A DNA stretch of 64,000 nucleotides from Allobosea sp. UNC402CLCol (GCF_000745475.1 NZ_JQJJ01000010.1:620001-684000); one strand, 5' to 3'; shown: positions 43,314-52,727, counted from the stretch's first letter. The notes: a model not told the origin generated them from the sequence alone. Numbers and translations are program-made.

Positions 43314-44129
43314 ATGGGCAAGGTCATCGTGGTCACATCGGGCAAGGGCGGCGTCGGCAAGACGACCTCCTCCGCCGCGCTGGGCGCTGCACTCGCACAG
43401 GGCGGCGAGAAGGTCGTCGTGATCGATTTCGACGTCGGCCTGCGCAATCTCGACCTCGTCATGGGCGCCGAAAGGCGCGTGGTCTACGACATCGTCAACG
43501 TCATCCAGGGCGAGGCCAAGCTGACGCAGGCGCTGATCCGCGACAAACGGGTCGAGACGCTCTATCTGCTGCCGGCCTCGCAGACGCGCGACAAGGACAA
43601 TCTGACGGCCGAGGGCGTCGCGGCGGTGATCGGCGCGCTGAAGCAGAGCTTCGACTGGGTCATCTGCGACAGCCCGGCCGGCATCGAGCGCGGGGCGACG
43701 CTGGCCATGCGCCATGCGGACATCGCTATCGTCGTGACCAATCCGGAAGTCTCCTCGGTGCGCGATTCCGACCGCATCATCGGCCTGCTCGACTCCAAGA
43801 CGCTGAGGGCCGAGAACGGCGAGCGCGTCGAGAAGCACCTGCTGCTCACCCGCTACGACCCCGCCCGCGCGGAGCGCGGCGACATGCTGAAGGTGGACGA
43901 CGTCCTCGAGATCCTGTCGATCCCCCTGCTGGGCATCATCCCGGAGAGCATGGACGTGCTGCGCGCCTCCAATATCGGCTCGCCCGTCACGCTTGCAGAC
44001 GACCGCAGCGCGCCGGCGATCGCCTATTTCGAGGCCGTGCGCCGGCTTAAGGGAGAAAGCCTCCCGGTCGCGATCCCCGGCGAGAAGCGAGGCTTCTTCG
44101 GCAAGTTCTTCGGAAGGAAAGCGGCATGA
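43314..44129 (+). CDS. minD: Septum site-determining ATPase MinD
   Basis: 271 residues, full length. It has the deviant Walker A VTSGKGGVGKTTSS (about 5-18), the switch DFDVGLRNLDL, DSPAGIERGA (Walker B region) and the C-terminal amphipathic membrane-targeting helix EKRGFFGKFFGRKAA. ATP-bound MinD dimerises on the membrane and recruits MinC. An AGGAG box precedes the ATG by 6 nt. The stop overlaps the minE start (ATGA). Confidence 0.96.
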   Translation: MGKVIVVTSGKGGVGKTTSSAALGAALAQGGEKVVVIDFDVGLRNLDLVMGAERRVVYDIVNVIQGEAKLTQALIRDKRVETLYLLPASQTRDKDNLTAEGVAAVIGALKQSFDWVICDSPAGIERGATLAMRHADIAIVVTNPEVSSVRDSDRIIGLLDSKTLRAENGERVEKHLLLTRYDPARAERGDMLKVDDVLEILSIPLLGIIPESMDVLRASNIGSPVTLADDRSAPAIAYFEAVRRLKGESLPVAIPGEKRGFFGKFFGRKAA

Positions 44130-44389
44130 ATCTGCTCCGTCTTTTCTCCCGCTCGCCATCGGCTCCGGCAGCTCGCGAGCGACTGCAGGTCCTGCTGGCG
44201 CATGAGCGCGCCGCCGTCGGCGATTCCGACCTCGTCACCAAGCTGCGCGACGAAATCCTGCGCGCCATCTCGAAGCACATGCAGGTCGATGACGAGAAGG
44301 TCACCGTCAGGATGGAGCGCGGCGCCCAGGTCTCGACGCTGGCCGTCGACATCGAGATCCCGTTCGACGCGGGCAAGAAGGCGGCCTGA
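44126..44389 (+). CDS. minE: Cell division topological specificity factor MinE
   Basis: 87 residues, normal MinE length. The N-terminal anti-MinCD helix region NLLRLFSRSPSAPAARERLQVLLAHERA (about 2-30) is followed by the topological specificity domain LVTKLRDEILRAISKHMQVDDEKVTVRMERG. It stimulates MinD ATPase and drives Min pattern formation. Coupled to minD by a 4-nt overlap and the last gene of the operon; the next gene is convergent, 36 nt away. Confidence 0.95.
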   Translation: MNLLRLFSRSPSAPAARERLQVLLAHERAAVGDSDLVTKLRDEILRAISKHMQVDDEKVTVRMERGAQVSTLAVDIEIPFDAGKKAA

Positions 44390-44425
44390 GGGCCGCCTTT
44401 CACACATCGCGGCCTCAGGGCTTCC

Positions 44426-45427
44426 TCAGGCGACGACGAAGCCGTGGGCGAAGGGGTCGCGGTCGTCGATGAAGATGGTGTTGTAGCCGGTCATCCGGGC
44501 CCAGCCGGCGACGGAGGGGATGATGGCCTCGCGGTTCGCCACCGTCGCCGCCGCCTCGACGCGGCCCTTGAACAGCGATCCGATGATCGATTCGTGCACG
44601 AACTCGTCGCCGACCTTGAGCTTTCCCTTGGCGGCGAGCTGCGCCATGCGGGCCGAGGTGCCGGTGCCGCAGGGCGAACGGTCGATCGCCTTCTCGCCGT
44701 AGAACACGGCGTTGCGGGCATGGGCTTCCGGCTTGGTCGCCTGGCCGGTCCACAGGATGTGGCGGAGGCCCGTGATCTCGGGGTGTTCCGGGTGGACGAA
44801 CTCGTATTTGGCGTTGAGCGCGGCGCGCAGCCTCGGTGACCAGCCGACCAACTCGCCGGCGGTGTGGTCGGCGATGTCGCGGAAGTTCTTCTGCGGATCG
44901 ACGATGGCGTAGAAATTGCCGCCATAGGCGATGTCGACGACGATCTCGCCGAGGCCTTCGACATCCACGGTCAGTCCCTCGGCATGGAGGAAGCCCGGCA
45001 CATTGGTCAGGCGGACTTCCTCGACGAAGCGGCCCTCCTGGCGATAGCTGATATCGACCTTGCCGGCAGGGGCGTCGATCGAGAGCCTGCCCGGCTCGCG
45101 CGGAGTGATCAGCCCGTTCTCGATGCCCATGGTGATCGTGCCGATGGTGCCGTGGCCGCACATCGGCAGGCAGCCCGAGGTTTCGATGAAAAGCACGGCG
45201 ACGTCGCAATCGGGCCGGGTCGGCGGGTAGAGGATCGAGCCCGACATCATGTCGTGGCCGCGCGGCTCGAACATCAGGCCGGTGCGGATCCAGTCGAATT
45301 CGCGCATGAAATGGGCGCGCTTCTCGAGCATGTTCGCTCCTTCCAGCAGCGGGCCGCCGCCGGAAACGAGGCGCACCGGATTGCCGCAGGTATGGCCGTC
45401 GATGCAGGAGAAGGTATGGCTGGCCAT
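44426..45427 (-). CDS. 4-hydroxyproline epimerase (proline racemase family)
   Basis: 333 residues. Both catalytic cysteines of hydroxyproline/proline epimerases are present: in LPMCGHGTIG (about residue 90) and in DRSPCGTGTSARMA (about residue 253), with HTCGNPVRLV at the N-terminus. The Cys-Cys pair separates 4-hydroxyproline 2-epimerases from the Thr-containing trans-3-hydroxyproline dehydratases. It would convert trans-4-hydroxy-L-proline into cis-4-hydroxy-D-proline in the cytoplasm. Last of a three-gene minus-strand operon with the D-amino-acid dehydrogenase (12-nt gap) and the DHDPS-family gene. Confidence 0.9.
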   Translation of the reverse strand: MASHTFSCIDGHTCGNPVRLVSGGGPLLEGANMLEKRAHFMREFDWIRTGLMFEPRGHDMMSGSILYPPTRPDCDVAVLFIETSGCLPMCGHGTIGTITMGIENGLITPREPGRLSIDAPAGKVDISYRQEGRFVEEVRLTNVPGFLHAEGLTVDVEGLGEIVVDIAYGGNFYAIVDPQKNFRDIADHTAGELVGWSPRLRAALNAKYEFVHPEHPEITGLRHILWTGQATKPEAHARNAVFYGEKAIDRSPCGTGTSARMAQLAAKGKLKVGDEFVHESIIGSLFKGRVEAAATVANREAIIPSVAGWARMTGYNTIFIDDRDPFAHGFVVA

Positions 45428-45439
45428 GGGATACGCCTC

Positions 45440-46681
45440 TCAGAAGCGCTGCGGGGAGAAGGGGGTGATGTCGACGGCGGTTGGCCGGTCTGTCAACAGG
45501 TCAGCGACGAGCCGGGCGGTGCCAGCCGATTGCGTCAGGCCGAGATGGCCATGGCCGAAGGCATAGATCACACGGGCTGAGGCCCGCGCCCGGCCGATCG
45601 CCGGCAGGCTGTCCGGCAGCGAGGGGCGGAAGCCCATCCATTGCACACCGCCCTCGGGGTTGAGGCCCGGCAGGAAGGTTCGGGCCTTGGCCAGCATCGC
45701 CTCCGAACGGCGGAAATTCGGCGGCAAATCCAATCCGCCGAGCTCGACGGCACCGCCGACGCGGATGCCGGTCGAAAGCCGAGAGACGACGAAGCCGTGG
45801 CCGCCGAAGGTGATTTGTGTGCGCAGGTCGAAGGCGCCGGAGGGCAGGGTGGTGTTGTAGCCGCGCTCGGTTTCGAGCGGGATGCGCTCGCCGAGGCTGC
45901 GGGCAATGCGGTGGGAGAAGGCGCCGGCGGCGAGGACGACCCTTGCGGCGTGACGTAGGGCACCGTCACGGGTGCGGATTTCGATGCCGTCGCCTTGCGG
46001 CGCCAGACCCACGACGTCCAGCCGCTCGATCGTGCCGCCCTTGCGCTGGAAATGCTCGGCCAGAGCGAGCGTGTAGAGCTTGGGATCGGCGATCGAATAC
46101 CAGCCCGGCGTGAAGGTGCCGTGGCTGAAGCGCGGTGCGAGGCCGGGCTGGATGTCGGCGATGCCGGCGGCATCGAGGTGGCGGAATTCGATGCCGTGCG
46201 CCTCGCGGGCGCGCCAGCCGGGGAGGGAAGCCTTGAGCTCGGCCTCGCCCTCATAGACCTGGAGATTGCCGTCCTTGCGCAGCATGCCGAGCGTGCCGCT
46301 CTCGCGCAGGAAGGGTTCGATCTCGGCTTTGGACAGGTCCATCAACGCGGTCTGCGCGGCGGTGGAATGCGCGACGCGGGCGGGCGTGCAGGCTCGCCAG
46401 AAGCGGAACATCCAGGGTGCGATCCGCAGCGCATAGGCCGGGGGCACCGAGAGTGGCCCGAGCGGGTCGAGCAGCCATTGCGGCGCCTTGCACAGAATGC
46501 CGGGCGAGGCGAGCGGCAGGATGTCTGTGAACGCGAAGGCGCCGGCATTGCCGGCCGAGGCGCCTGCCGCCGGCCCCTCGCGATCCAGCACGACGACGGA
46601 GAGGCCGCGCCCCTGCGCCGCGATCGCGGCGGAGAGGCCGACCACGCCGGCGCCTATGACGATGACATCGGGAGCGGCCAT
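45440..46681 (-). CDS. FAD-dependent D-amino acid dehydrogenase (probably D-hydroxyproline)
   Basis: 413 residues of the DadA/DAO family. The FAD-binding start VIVIGAGVVGLSAAIAAQGRGLSVVVLDREG spans about 5-35; GASAGNAGAFAF and the C-terminal AFGHGHLGLTQSAGTARLVADLL are DadA landmarks. In this operon it most likely oxidises cis-4-hydroxy-D-proline to the pyrroline carboxylate. ATG 46681 is chosen because the FAD strand begins immediately after; upstream in-frame sequence overlaps the DHDPS-family gene. It starts 16 nt downstream of that gene's stop. Confidence 0.88.
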   Translation of the reverse strand: MAAPDVIVIGAGVVGLSAAIAAQGRGLSVVVLDREGPAAGASAGNAGAFAFTDILPLASPGILCKAPQWLLDPLGPLSVPPAYALRIAPWMFRFWRACTPARVAHSTAAQTALMDLSKAEIEPFLRESGTLGMLRKDGNLQVYEGEAELKASLPGWRAREAHGIEFRHLDAAGIADIQPGLAPRFSHGTFTPGWYSIADPKLYTLALAEHFQRKGGTIERLDVVGLAPQGDGIEIRTRDGALRHAARVVLAAGAFSHRIARSLGERIPLETERGYNTTLPSGAFDLRTQITFGGHGFVVSRLSTGIRVGGAVELGGLDLPPNFRRSEAMLAKARTFLPGLNPEGGVQWMGFRPSLPDSLPAIGRARASARVIYAFGHGHLGLTQSAGTARLVADLLTDRPTAVDITPFSPQRF

Positions 46682-46697
46682 CGGGTGGGCGCTGCCG

Positions 46698-47660
46698 TCA
46701 GGCGGCGTGCTTCCGCGCGGCGCCCGGCTGCTTCGACCAATCCGCGTACCAGGCGTCGAAGAGCTTGAGCTGCGTCTCGGCATAGCCGCGCTGGCTGTCG
46801 CTCAACGCATCGGTTTCGTTGAAGTGCAGCGCGTATTCCGCATCGCCCTTCAGCACCATCATGTGCTTGAAGAAGAGGACGAGGTCCGGGCCTTCGTCGA
46901 AAGAGGAGAGCACGGTCAGCGCCTGCTCCAGCTCCAGCGCGAGCCGGCGCGCCTCGGCATCGCCCTTGGCGGCGGCTTCGGACAGCTTGCAGAGATGGAT
47001 CACCTCCTTCGGCAGCACATTGCCGATGCCGGTGATCGCGCCAGTGGCGCCGCAATTCACATAGCCGTGGAAGACGGCGGTATCGACGCCGATCATCAGC
47101 GAGACGCCGTCGTCGCGGCTGGTGATGTTCTCGGCCGCGTAGCGCATGTCGGCCGGGCCGCCGAATTCCTTGAAGCCGACGAGGTTGGGATGCTCGGCGC
47201 GGAGCGCAAAGAACAGCTCGGCGCGGGTGGCGAAGCCGTAATAGGGGCTGTTGTAGATCACCGCCGGCAGGTCGGGGGCAGCGGTGAGGATCGCCTTGAA
47301 ATGAGCCTTCTGGGCGGCGATGACCGAACCGCGTGAGAGCACGCGCGGGATCACCATCAGGCCCTGGGCGCCGACCTTCTGGGCATGGGCGGCATGGGCG
47401 ACGGCGGAGGCGGTGTTGACCGCGCCCGTGCCGACGATGACCGGGATGCCGGCCTTCACCAGACGCTCGACGCCTTCCATGCGCTGGGCGTCGGTGAGCA
47501 GGGGCCAATCACCCATCGAGCCGCAATAGACCACCGCGGACATGCCCGCGGCGATGAGCTCCTTGCCCTTGCGCACCAGCGCGTCGAAATCGGGCGTGCG
47601 GTCCGCCTTGCAGGGCGTCATCAGCGCGGGGATCACGCCGGAGAAAATCTTGGCCTTCAT
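46698..47660 (-). CDS. DHDPS-family lyase (probably 1-pyrroline-4-hydroxy-2-carboxylate deaminase)
   Basis: 320 residues of the dihydrodipicolinate synthase/N-acetylneuraminate lyase TIM-barrel family. The Schiff-base Lys is in LVGFKEFGG and the catalytic Tyr in VIYNSPYYG; YCGSMGDWPLLT replaces the usual GTTGE loop. The context with hydroxyproline epimerase and D-amino-acid dehydrogenase suggests the deaminase that turns pyrroline-4-hydroxy-2-carboxylate into alpha-ketoglutarate semialdehyde. An AAGGAG box lies 6 nt before the ATG at 47660; an upstream in-frame ATG at 47759 lies over the operator. First gene of the operon. Confidence 0.87.
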   Translation of the reverse strand: MKAKIFSGVIPALMTPCKADRTPDFDALVRKGKELIAAGMSAVVYCGSMGDWPLLTDAQRMEGVERLVKAGIPVIVGTGAVNTASAVAHAAHAQKVGAQGLMVIPRVLSRGSVIAAQKAHFKAILTAAPDLPAVIYNSPYYGFATRAELFFALRAEHPNLVGFKEFGGPADMRYAAENITSRDDGVSLMIGVDTAVFHGYVNCGATGAITGIGNVLPKEVIHLCKLSEAAAKGDAEARRLALELEQALTVLSSFDEGPDLVLFFKHMMVLKGDAEYALHFNETDALSDSQRGYAETQLKLFDAWYADWSKQPGAARKHAA

Positions 47661-47749
47661 CTCGATCTCCTTCTGGCTGCCGGTCGGCGGAGGCTCGCGC
47701 CGCGTCGGAGCGACTCTCCCATGCCCCTTCCTAGCATCTTGCATATTAT

Positions 47750-47761
47750 TTGTCGACAAGA
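47750..47761. promoter_or_regulatory. Putative GntR operator of the hydroxyproline-type operon
   Basis: TTGTCGACAAGA, containing the palindrome TTGTCGACAA (47750-47759), lies 90 nt upstream of the DHDPS-family gene. The identical 12-nt sequence occurs at 48508-48519 in front of the GntR gene. It fits the TTGT-N2-ACAA type of operator common for FCD-type GntR proteins. Confidence 0.65.
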
Positions 47762-47776
47762 ATTCGGGCGAGCGTT

Positions 47777-48484
47777 CTAGAGCGGGATTTCGAGTCGTTT
47801 CTCGCCGACCATAAGCTTCTGAATTTGCTCGACGATCTGCTCGGCATGGGCCTTTCCGAGACGCTCCGCCGCTGCCGTGTCGCGCGTGACGATCGCGGCG
47901 ATCATCGCCTCGTGCTCATCGACGAATTGCTGCGGCAGCCGGTCGTCATAGGATTGGTAGTAGAGCCTGAGGAAGCGGCGGCCCTCGTCGAGGAGGCGGC
48001 TGAACAGGCTGTTGAAATAGGGGTTGCGGCCGGCTTCCGCGATCGCGGCATGGAAGGCGGCGTTGGTCGCGATCATCGCCAGCGCATCCTGTGCCGCGAC
48101 GGCGGCGGCGAACTCGGCCTGCCGGGCGCGGATCGCCTCGAGATCGGCGGGCCGGTGGTTCTGGGCGGCGAGCTGGGTCGTGACCCGATACATCAGCGTC
48201 AGCGCGTCGAAGAAGGGCGCCATGTTGAGGAAGTCGAGATTCGCCACCATGGTCGAGCGGTTCGGCAGCGTGTCGATCAATCCTTCGCCGGCCAGCCGCA
48301 CCAGCGCCTCGCGGATCGGCGTGCGCGACATCTGGAAGCGCTCGGCGAGCTGCACCTCGTCGATCGGGCTGCCCGGCGGCAGGACGAGGTCGAGGATCTC
48401 GTCGCGCAGCAGGTCGTAGACGACTTTGACGCCCGAGCCGCGCTTGCGCTCCGGGGCGGGGGCTGGTGTCTTCGTCGCGCTCAT
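47777..48484 (-). CDS. GntR family regulator, FCD subfamily, of the hydroxyproline-type operon
   Basis: 235 residues. The winged helix-turn-helix (about 20-82) includes VYDLLRDEILDLVLPPGSPIDEVQLAERFQMSRTPIREALVRLAGEGL; the FCD ligand domain (about 90-220) has NAAFHAAIAEA and DEHEAMIAAIVTRD with the expected metal-binding His and Asp. ATG 48484 follows AAGAGGACTGTGG; another in-frame ATG at 48517 lies within the palindrome and is rejected. The gene is upstream of, and in line with, the catabolic operon. Matching palindromes in front of both indicate autoregulation and operon control. Confidence 0.9.
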   Translation of the reverse strand: MSATKTPAPAPERKRGSGVKVVYDLLRDEILDLVLPPGSPIDEVQLAERFQMSRTPIREALVRLAGEGLIDTLPNRSTMVANLDFLNMAPFFDALTLMYRVTTQLAAQNHRPADLEAIRARQAEFAAAVAAQDALAMIATNAAFHAAIAEAGRNPYFNSLFSRLLDEGRRFLRLYYQSYDDRLPQQFVDEHEAMIAAIVTRDTAAAERLGKAHAEQIVEQIQKLMVGEKRLEIPL

Positions 48485-48503
48485 CCACAGTCCTCTTGCG
48501 GGC

Positions 48504-48521
48504 CCTCTTGTCGACAAGAGG
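48504..48521. promoter_or_regulatory. 18-bp perfect palindrome, putative GntR autoregulatory operator
   Basis: CCTCTTGTCGACAAGAGG, a perfect 18-bp palindrome 20-37 nt upstream of the GntR start codon. Its core TTGTCGACAAGA is repeated at 47750-47761. Confidence 0.7.
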
Positions 48522-48576
48522 CATACGGGTGGGACGGCGGCGGATCAATCGGCGCGGCGAGGGGGGCGGACCCAGC

Positions 48577-49602
48577 TCACTGGGTGAGGTCCGCCGCATG
48601 CCGGGCAAAGGCGGCAGCCAGGCGCCCGGTTTCGGCGGCGTTGTCGGCGGAAGCGTTGCCGGCCCGGGCGCGCGCCGCGATGCCCTCGAAGATCACGGCC
48701 CAGCGGAACAGGGCGAAGGCGAGGTGGAAGGGCTGCAGCGTCTGGCCGTGGCGGGCTTCGGCTGCATAGAGGGAGGTGAAGCCAGCGAGATCGGGCAGGC
48801 CGAGCGCTGCGAGATCGAGCCCTTCGATGCCACCATACTCCGCCGGCCGCGACAGCCAGGCGATGGCGGAATGGGCGAGGTCCGCGAGCGGGTGGCCGAG
48901 CGTCGAGAGTTCCCAGTCGAGCAGGGCGACGATGCGCGGTTCGGTCGGATGGAACATGGCATTGCCGATGCGATAGTCGCCATGGACGAGGCTGACGGTC
49001 TCGTCGGCCGGGATATGCTCCGGCAGCCAGGCACGGAGCCGGTCGATATGGGCGTCGTCGCGGCTGCGGGACAATTCCCATTGCCGGCCCCAGCGCGCGA
49101 TCTGGCGGGCGAAGTAATTGCCGGGCTTGCCGTAATCGGCGAGACCCACCGCCGCGACATCGACATTGTGCAGCGCCGCCAGCGTGGTCGCGAGCGAGGC
49201 GTACATGGCGTTGCGCTCTGCGGGGGAAAGGCCGGGCAAAGTGCAGTCGTGGAAGACGCGGCCCTCGACCTTCTCCATCAGGTAGAAGGGGGTGCCGAGG
49301 ATGGTGCGGTCGTCGCAATAGAGCAGGGCCGGGGGCACCGGCACATCGGTTTGGGCGAGCGCGCTGATCACGCGATATTCGCGGTCGATGGCGTGAGCGG
49401 AAGGCAGAAGATCGCCCGGCGGCTGCTTGCGCAGCACCAGAGCGCGCTCGTCATAGGTGACGAAGAAGGTCGGGTTGGACTGGCCACCGCTGATCTGCTG
49501 CAGCCGCATCGGGCCGGACAGCCCTTCCACGGCACCGCGCAGGAAGCGGTCGAGGATGGCGGCGTCGAAGCCGGGATCTGGCTGTCCGGCGGGAGCGGTC
49601 AT
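48577..49602 (-). CDS. Phosphotransferase family protein (APH fold, ACAD10/11 N-terminal type)
   Basis: 341 residues with an aminoglycoside-phosphotransferase-like kinase fold: GGQSNPTFFV (nucleotide loop), VLRKQPPGDLL with the ATP-binding Lys, catalytic SLVHGDYRIGNAMF and metal-binding ALLDWELSTLGHPLADLA. In animals the same domain is fused to an acyl-CoA dehydrogenase (ACAD10/ACAD11), where it phosphorylates 4-hydroxy fatty acyl-CoA. Here the two are separate, adjacent genes: its ATG overlaps the stop of the acyl-CoA dehydrogenase gene. A joint role in breaking down hydroxylated acyl-CoA is likely. Confidence 0.88.
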   Translation of the reverse strand: MTAPAGQPDPGFDAAILDRFLRGAVEGLSGPMRLQQISGGQSNPTFFVTYDERALVLRKQPPGDLLPSAHAIDREYRVISALAQTDVPVPPALLYCDDRTILGTPFYLMEKVEGRVFHDCTLPGLSPAERNAMYASLATTLAALHNVDVAAVGLADYGKPGNYFARQIARWGRQWELSRSRDDAHIDRLRAWLPEHIPADETVSLVHGDYRIGNAMFHPTEPRIVALLDWELSTLGHPLADLAHSAIAWLSRPAEYGGIEGLDLAALGLPDLAGFTSLYAAEARHGQTLQPFHLAFALFRWAVIFEGIAARARAGNASADNAAETGRLAAAFARHAADLTQ

Positions 49603-50810
49603 GCGCCAGCGACCGGCCAGCGCCAGAAGGCGTCGCCTTCCTTGTCGAGGAAGCGATTGAGGACCATCTGGTGGACCTCGTCGGCGCCGTCGACCAGCCG
49701 TGCCTGGCGGGCGTAGCGGTAGATCCATTCGAGGACGGTGTCCTTGGAATAGCCGCGCGCGCCGTTGATCTGGATCGCCATGTCGGCCGCTTCGTGCAAT
49801 GTGTTGGCCGCCTGCACCTTGGCCATCGAGACCTCCTTGCGCGCCTGCCCGCCACGGTCGAGCTCCCAGGCGGCCTTCATGACGAGAAGCCGGCCGATCT
49901 CGATCGCCATGGCGGTGCGGCCGAGCTTGAGCTGGATGCTTTCACGGTCGGCGAGGCGGATGCCGAAGCCCTCGCGCGTCGCGGCATAGGCGCGGGCAAT
50001 CTCGACGCTGCGCTTGGCGAGGCCGAGCCAGCGCATGCAATGGGTCAGGCGGGCGGGGCCGAGCCGGATCTGCGTGACCTTGAAGCCGTCGCCCTCGCCC
50101 ATCAGCACGTCCTCGGCCGGGACGCGCAGACCGTCGAAGGCGATCTCGCAATGGCCGCCATGCTCTTCGGGCCCCATGATCGGGATGCGGCGGACGATCT
50201 CCCAGCCGGGCTGGTCGCGGTGGAAGAGGAAGGCCGTCAGCCCCCGGCGCGGATCGTCGGAGGTGCGGGCGATCACGATGAGATGCGCCGCCTCTTCCGC
50301 GCCGGTGATGAACCATTTGCGGCCGTAGAGCTTCCAGGAGCCATCGGCCTGCTTCTCGGCTCGGGTGCGGATCATGGTCGGGTCGGAGCCGCCGCCGGGA
50401 TGCGGCTCAGTCATGGCGAAGGCCGAGCGGACCTCGCCCGCGACTATCGGCGCGAGCCAGCGGCGCTTCTGGTCCGGCGTCGCCACCGCCTCCAGAACCA
50501 TCATGTTGCCGTCGTCGGGCGCGGCCGAGTTGAACACGACCGGGCCGAAGATCGAGCGGTTCATTTCCTCGTAGCAGACCGCCATGCCGACGCGCCCGAC
50601 ACCGAGGCCGCCGGTTTCCGGCTTGAGCTGAAGGCACCAGAGCCCGGCTGCGCGGGCTTTCGCCCGCAGCTCCGCCAGCGCCGGCAAGGCGATGTTCTCA
50701 TGCGCGTCCCAGCTCGCGGGATCGGCCTCGCGCGGGATGATCTCGCTCTCGACGAAGGCCGCGATCCGCTGCCTCAGATCCTCGAGCTCCGGTGAAATCG
50801 TGAAATCCAT
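49599..50810 (-). CDS. Acyl-CoA dehydrogenase (ACAD11-like)
   Basis: 403 residues. Acyl-CoA dehydrogenase layout: N-terminal helical domain, a middle beta domain with FAMTEPHPGGGSDPTMIRTRAE and KWFITGAEEAAHLIVIARTS (about 133-185), and a C-terminal helical domain with RLTHCMRWLGLAKRSVEIA, QLKLGRTAMAIEIGRLLV and QINGARGYSKDTVLEWIYRYAR. It introduces a trans-2 double bond into an acyl-CoA using FAD. First gene of the pair with the phosphotransferase gene. Confidence 0.92.
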   Translation of the reverse strand: MDFTISPELEDLRQRIAAFVESEIIPREADPASWDAHENIALPALAELRAKARAAGLWCLQLKPETGGLGVGRVGMAVCYEEMNRSIFGPVVFNSAAPDDGNMMVLEAVATPDQKRRWLAPIVAGEVRSAFAMTEPHPGGGSDPTMIRTRAEKQADGSWKLYGRKWFITGAEEAAHLIVIARTSDDPRRGLTAFLFHRDQPGWEIVRRIPIMGPEEHGGHCEIAFDGLRVPAEDVLMGEGDGFKVTQIRLGPARLTHCMRWLGLAKRSVEIARAYAATREGFGIRLADRESIQLKLGRTAMAIEIGRLLVMKAAWELDRGGQARKEVSMAKVQAANTLHEAADMAIQINGARGYSKDTVLEWIYRYARQARLVDGADEVHQMVLNRFLDKEGDAFWRWPVAGA

Positions 50811-50851
50811 CGTCGGTCCAGGCTGATGAGGGAGGGAGAGGCGGCAGGCCG

Positions 50852-52492
50852 CTAGGCGCTCCTGCCAGCCGTGAGATAGGCGGCGAGGCCCGCGGTCGAG
50901 GAATCATGGCTGGCGCCGGGCGCCTTGCCCTCGATCACCGGCAGCAACGCCGTCGCCAGCTCCTTGCCGAGTTCGACGCCCCATTGGTCGAAGGCGTTGA
51001 TGTCCCAGATCGCCGCCTCGACGAAGACGCGGTGCTCGAACAGCGCGACGATCCGGCCGAGCGCGAAGGGATCGAGCTTGCGATAGGCGATGGTCAGCGA
51101 GGGACGATTGCCGGGGAAGACCATATGCGGGGCGAGCGCTTCCAGCTTTTCGGGAGCAAGGCCCCGTTTGGCGAGCTGCGCCTTCGTCTCGTCGAGCGTG
51201 CGGCCTTTCATCAGGGCTTCGCTCTGGGCGAGACAATTGGCGATCAGCAGGCGCTGATGGTGGGCGAGGTCGGGATGATGGCCCTCGGCCGCGATCAGGA
51301 ACTCGCAAGGCACGACGTCGGTGCCCTGATGGATGAGCTGGTAGAAGGCGTGCTGGCCGTTGGTGCCGGGCTCGCCCCAGACCACGGGGCCGGTCGGTCG
51401 CTCCACCGGCGTGCCGTCCTTGCGCACGCGCTTGCCGTTCGATTCCATGTCGAGCTGCTGGAGATAGGCGGGCAGCCGGACGAGGTGCTGGTCGTAAGGC
51501 AGGATGGCGCGGGAGGGATAGCCGCAGACATCGCGATGCCACAGGCCGATCAGGCCCATGAGGACAGGCAGGTTCTTGTCGAGCGGCGCGGTGCGGAAAT
51601 GCTCGTCGATCGCATGGGCGCCGGCGAGGAAGGCGCGGAAGTTCTCCGACCCGATCGCGATCATCACCGGCAGGCCGATCGCCGACCAGACCGAATAGCG
51701 GCCGCCGACCCAGTCCCAGAAGCCGAAGACGCGTTCCGGCTGGATGCCGAAGGCGGCGACCTTGTCGAGTGCGGTCGAGACCGCGGCGAAATGGGCGCCG
51801 ACCGCCGCCTCGCCGAGCGCGCCGGCCAGCCATTTGCGCGCGGTGGCGGCGTTGGTCATGGTCTCGACGGTGGTGAAGGTCTTGGACGCCACGATCACCA
51901 GCGTCCGCGCTGGATCGAGCTTCGCGATCGTGTCGGCGATATGGGCGCCGTCGACATTGGAGACGTAGTGCAGGCGCGGGCCGTCATGATAGGGCGCCAG
52001 CGCCGCCGTCGCCATCACCGGCCCGAGATCGGAGCCGCCGATGCCGATGTTCACGACATCGGTGAAGCGCCCGCCATCGGCGGCGGCGATGCTGCCGTCG
52101 CGCACGCCCTCGGCGAAGGCGAAGAGACGGTCCAGCGTCGCGCGCACCTCGGGCATCACGTCGATGCCGTCGACCAGGATCGGGCGGTCCGACAGGTTGC
52201 GCAGCGCGACATGCAGCACGGCGCGGTTTTCCGTGGTGTTGATCGCGGTGCCGGCGAACATGGCGTCGCGCTTGGCCTCGACCTCGGCGGTCTGCGCGAG
52301 CTTCAGGAGGAGAGCGAAGGCGCCCGGGGTGACCGAGGTCTTGGAATAGTCCAGAAGCAGATCGTCGAGCCGGGCCGAGAAACCGGCGAAGCGCTCAGCG
52401 TCCTCGGCGAAAAAAGCGCGCAGATGGCGTCCTTTCGTCGCGTCGCGGCAGGCCGCCAACGCGCTCCAGATCTCTTCCAACCGCTTCGGCAT
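50852..52492 (-). CDS. pgi: Glucose-6-phosphate isomerase
   Basis: 546 residues, the length of bacterial long-form phosphoglucose isomerase. Conserved segments are [22 protein letters not shown] (about 153-174), FVSK-equivalent [37 protein letters not shown], and [18 protein letters not shown] with the catalytic Glu and His. It interconverts glucose-6-phosphate and fructose-6-phosphate. ATG 52492 is preferred because GGAG lies 8 nt upstream and the length matches; in-frame ATGs at 52513 and 52627 add unconserved residues. Confidence 0.95.
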   Translation of the reverse strand: MPKRLEEIWSALAACRDATKGRHLRAFFAEDAERFAGFSARLDDLLLDYSKTSVTPGAFALLLKLAQTAEVEAKRDAMFAGTAINTTENRAVLHVALRNLSDRPILVDGIDVMPEVRATLDRLFAFAEGVRDGSIAAADGGRFTDVVNIGIGGSDLGPVMATAALAPYHDGPRLHYVSNVDGAHIADTIAKLDPARTLVIVASKTFTTVETMTNAATARKWLAGALGEAAVGAHFAAVSTALDKVAAFGIQPERVFGFWDWVGGRYSVWSAIGLPVMIAIGSENFRAFLAGAHAIDEHFRTAPLDKNLPVLMGLIGLWHRDVCGYPSRAILPYDQHLVRLPAYLQQLDMESNGKRVRKDGTPVERPTGPVVWGEPGTNGQHAFYQLIHQGTDVVPCEFLIAAEGHHPDLAHHQRLLIANCLAQSEALMKGRTLDETKAQLAKRGLAPEKLEALAPHMVFPGNRPSLTIAYRKLDPFALGRIVALFEHRVFVEAAIWDINAFDQWGVELGKELATALLPVIEGKAPGASHDSSTAGLAAYLTAGRSA

Positions 52493-52727
52493 AGTCGATG
52501 CTCCGTTCGTCATGCGCAGGACCATACGACAAGAGCGGCCCGTGCCGACACCTCGACTTGCAACCTTGCCATGCATGGCGGTTTCCGGTCGGCTTCCGCA
52601 GCGCGCCCCGCATGCGCCCGGCCGCAAAAAAATCTGCTGACCGGCAACCGAGATCGGTTATTCCTCGGTGTCGTTCGGGGCGGCTGGGCAGCCGGCCGCC
52701 ACGGATGCCTCAACCGGAGCCGCCGCC

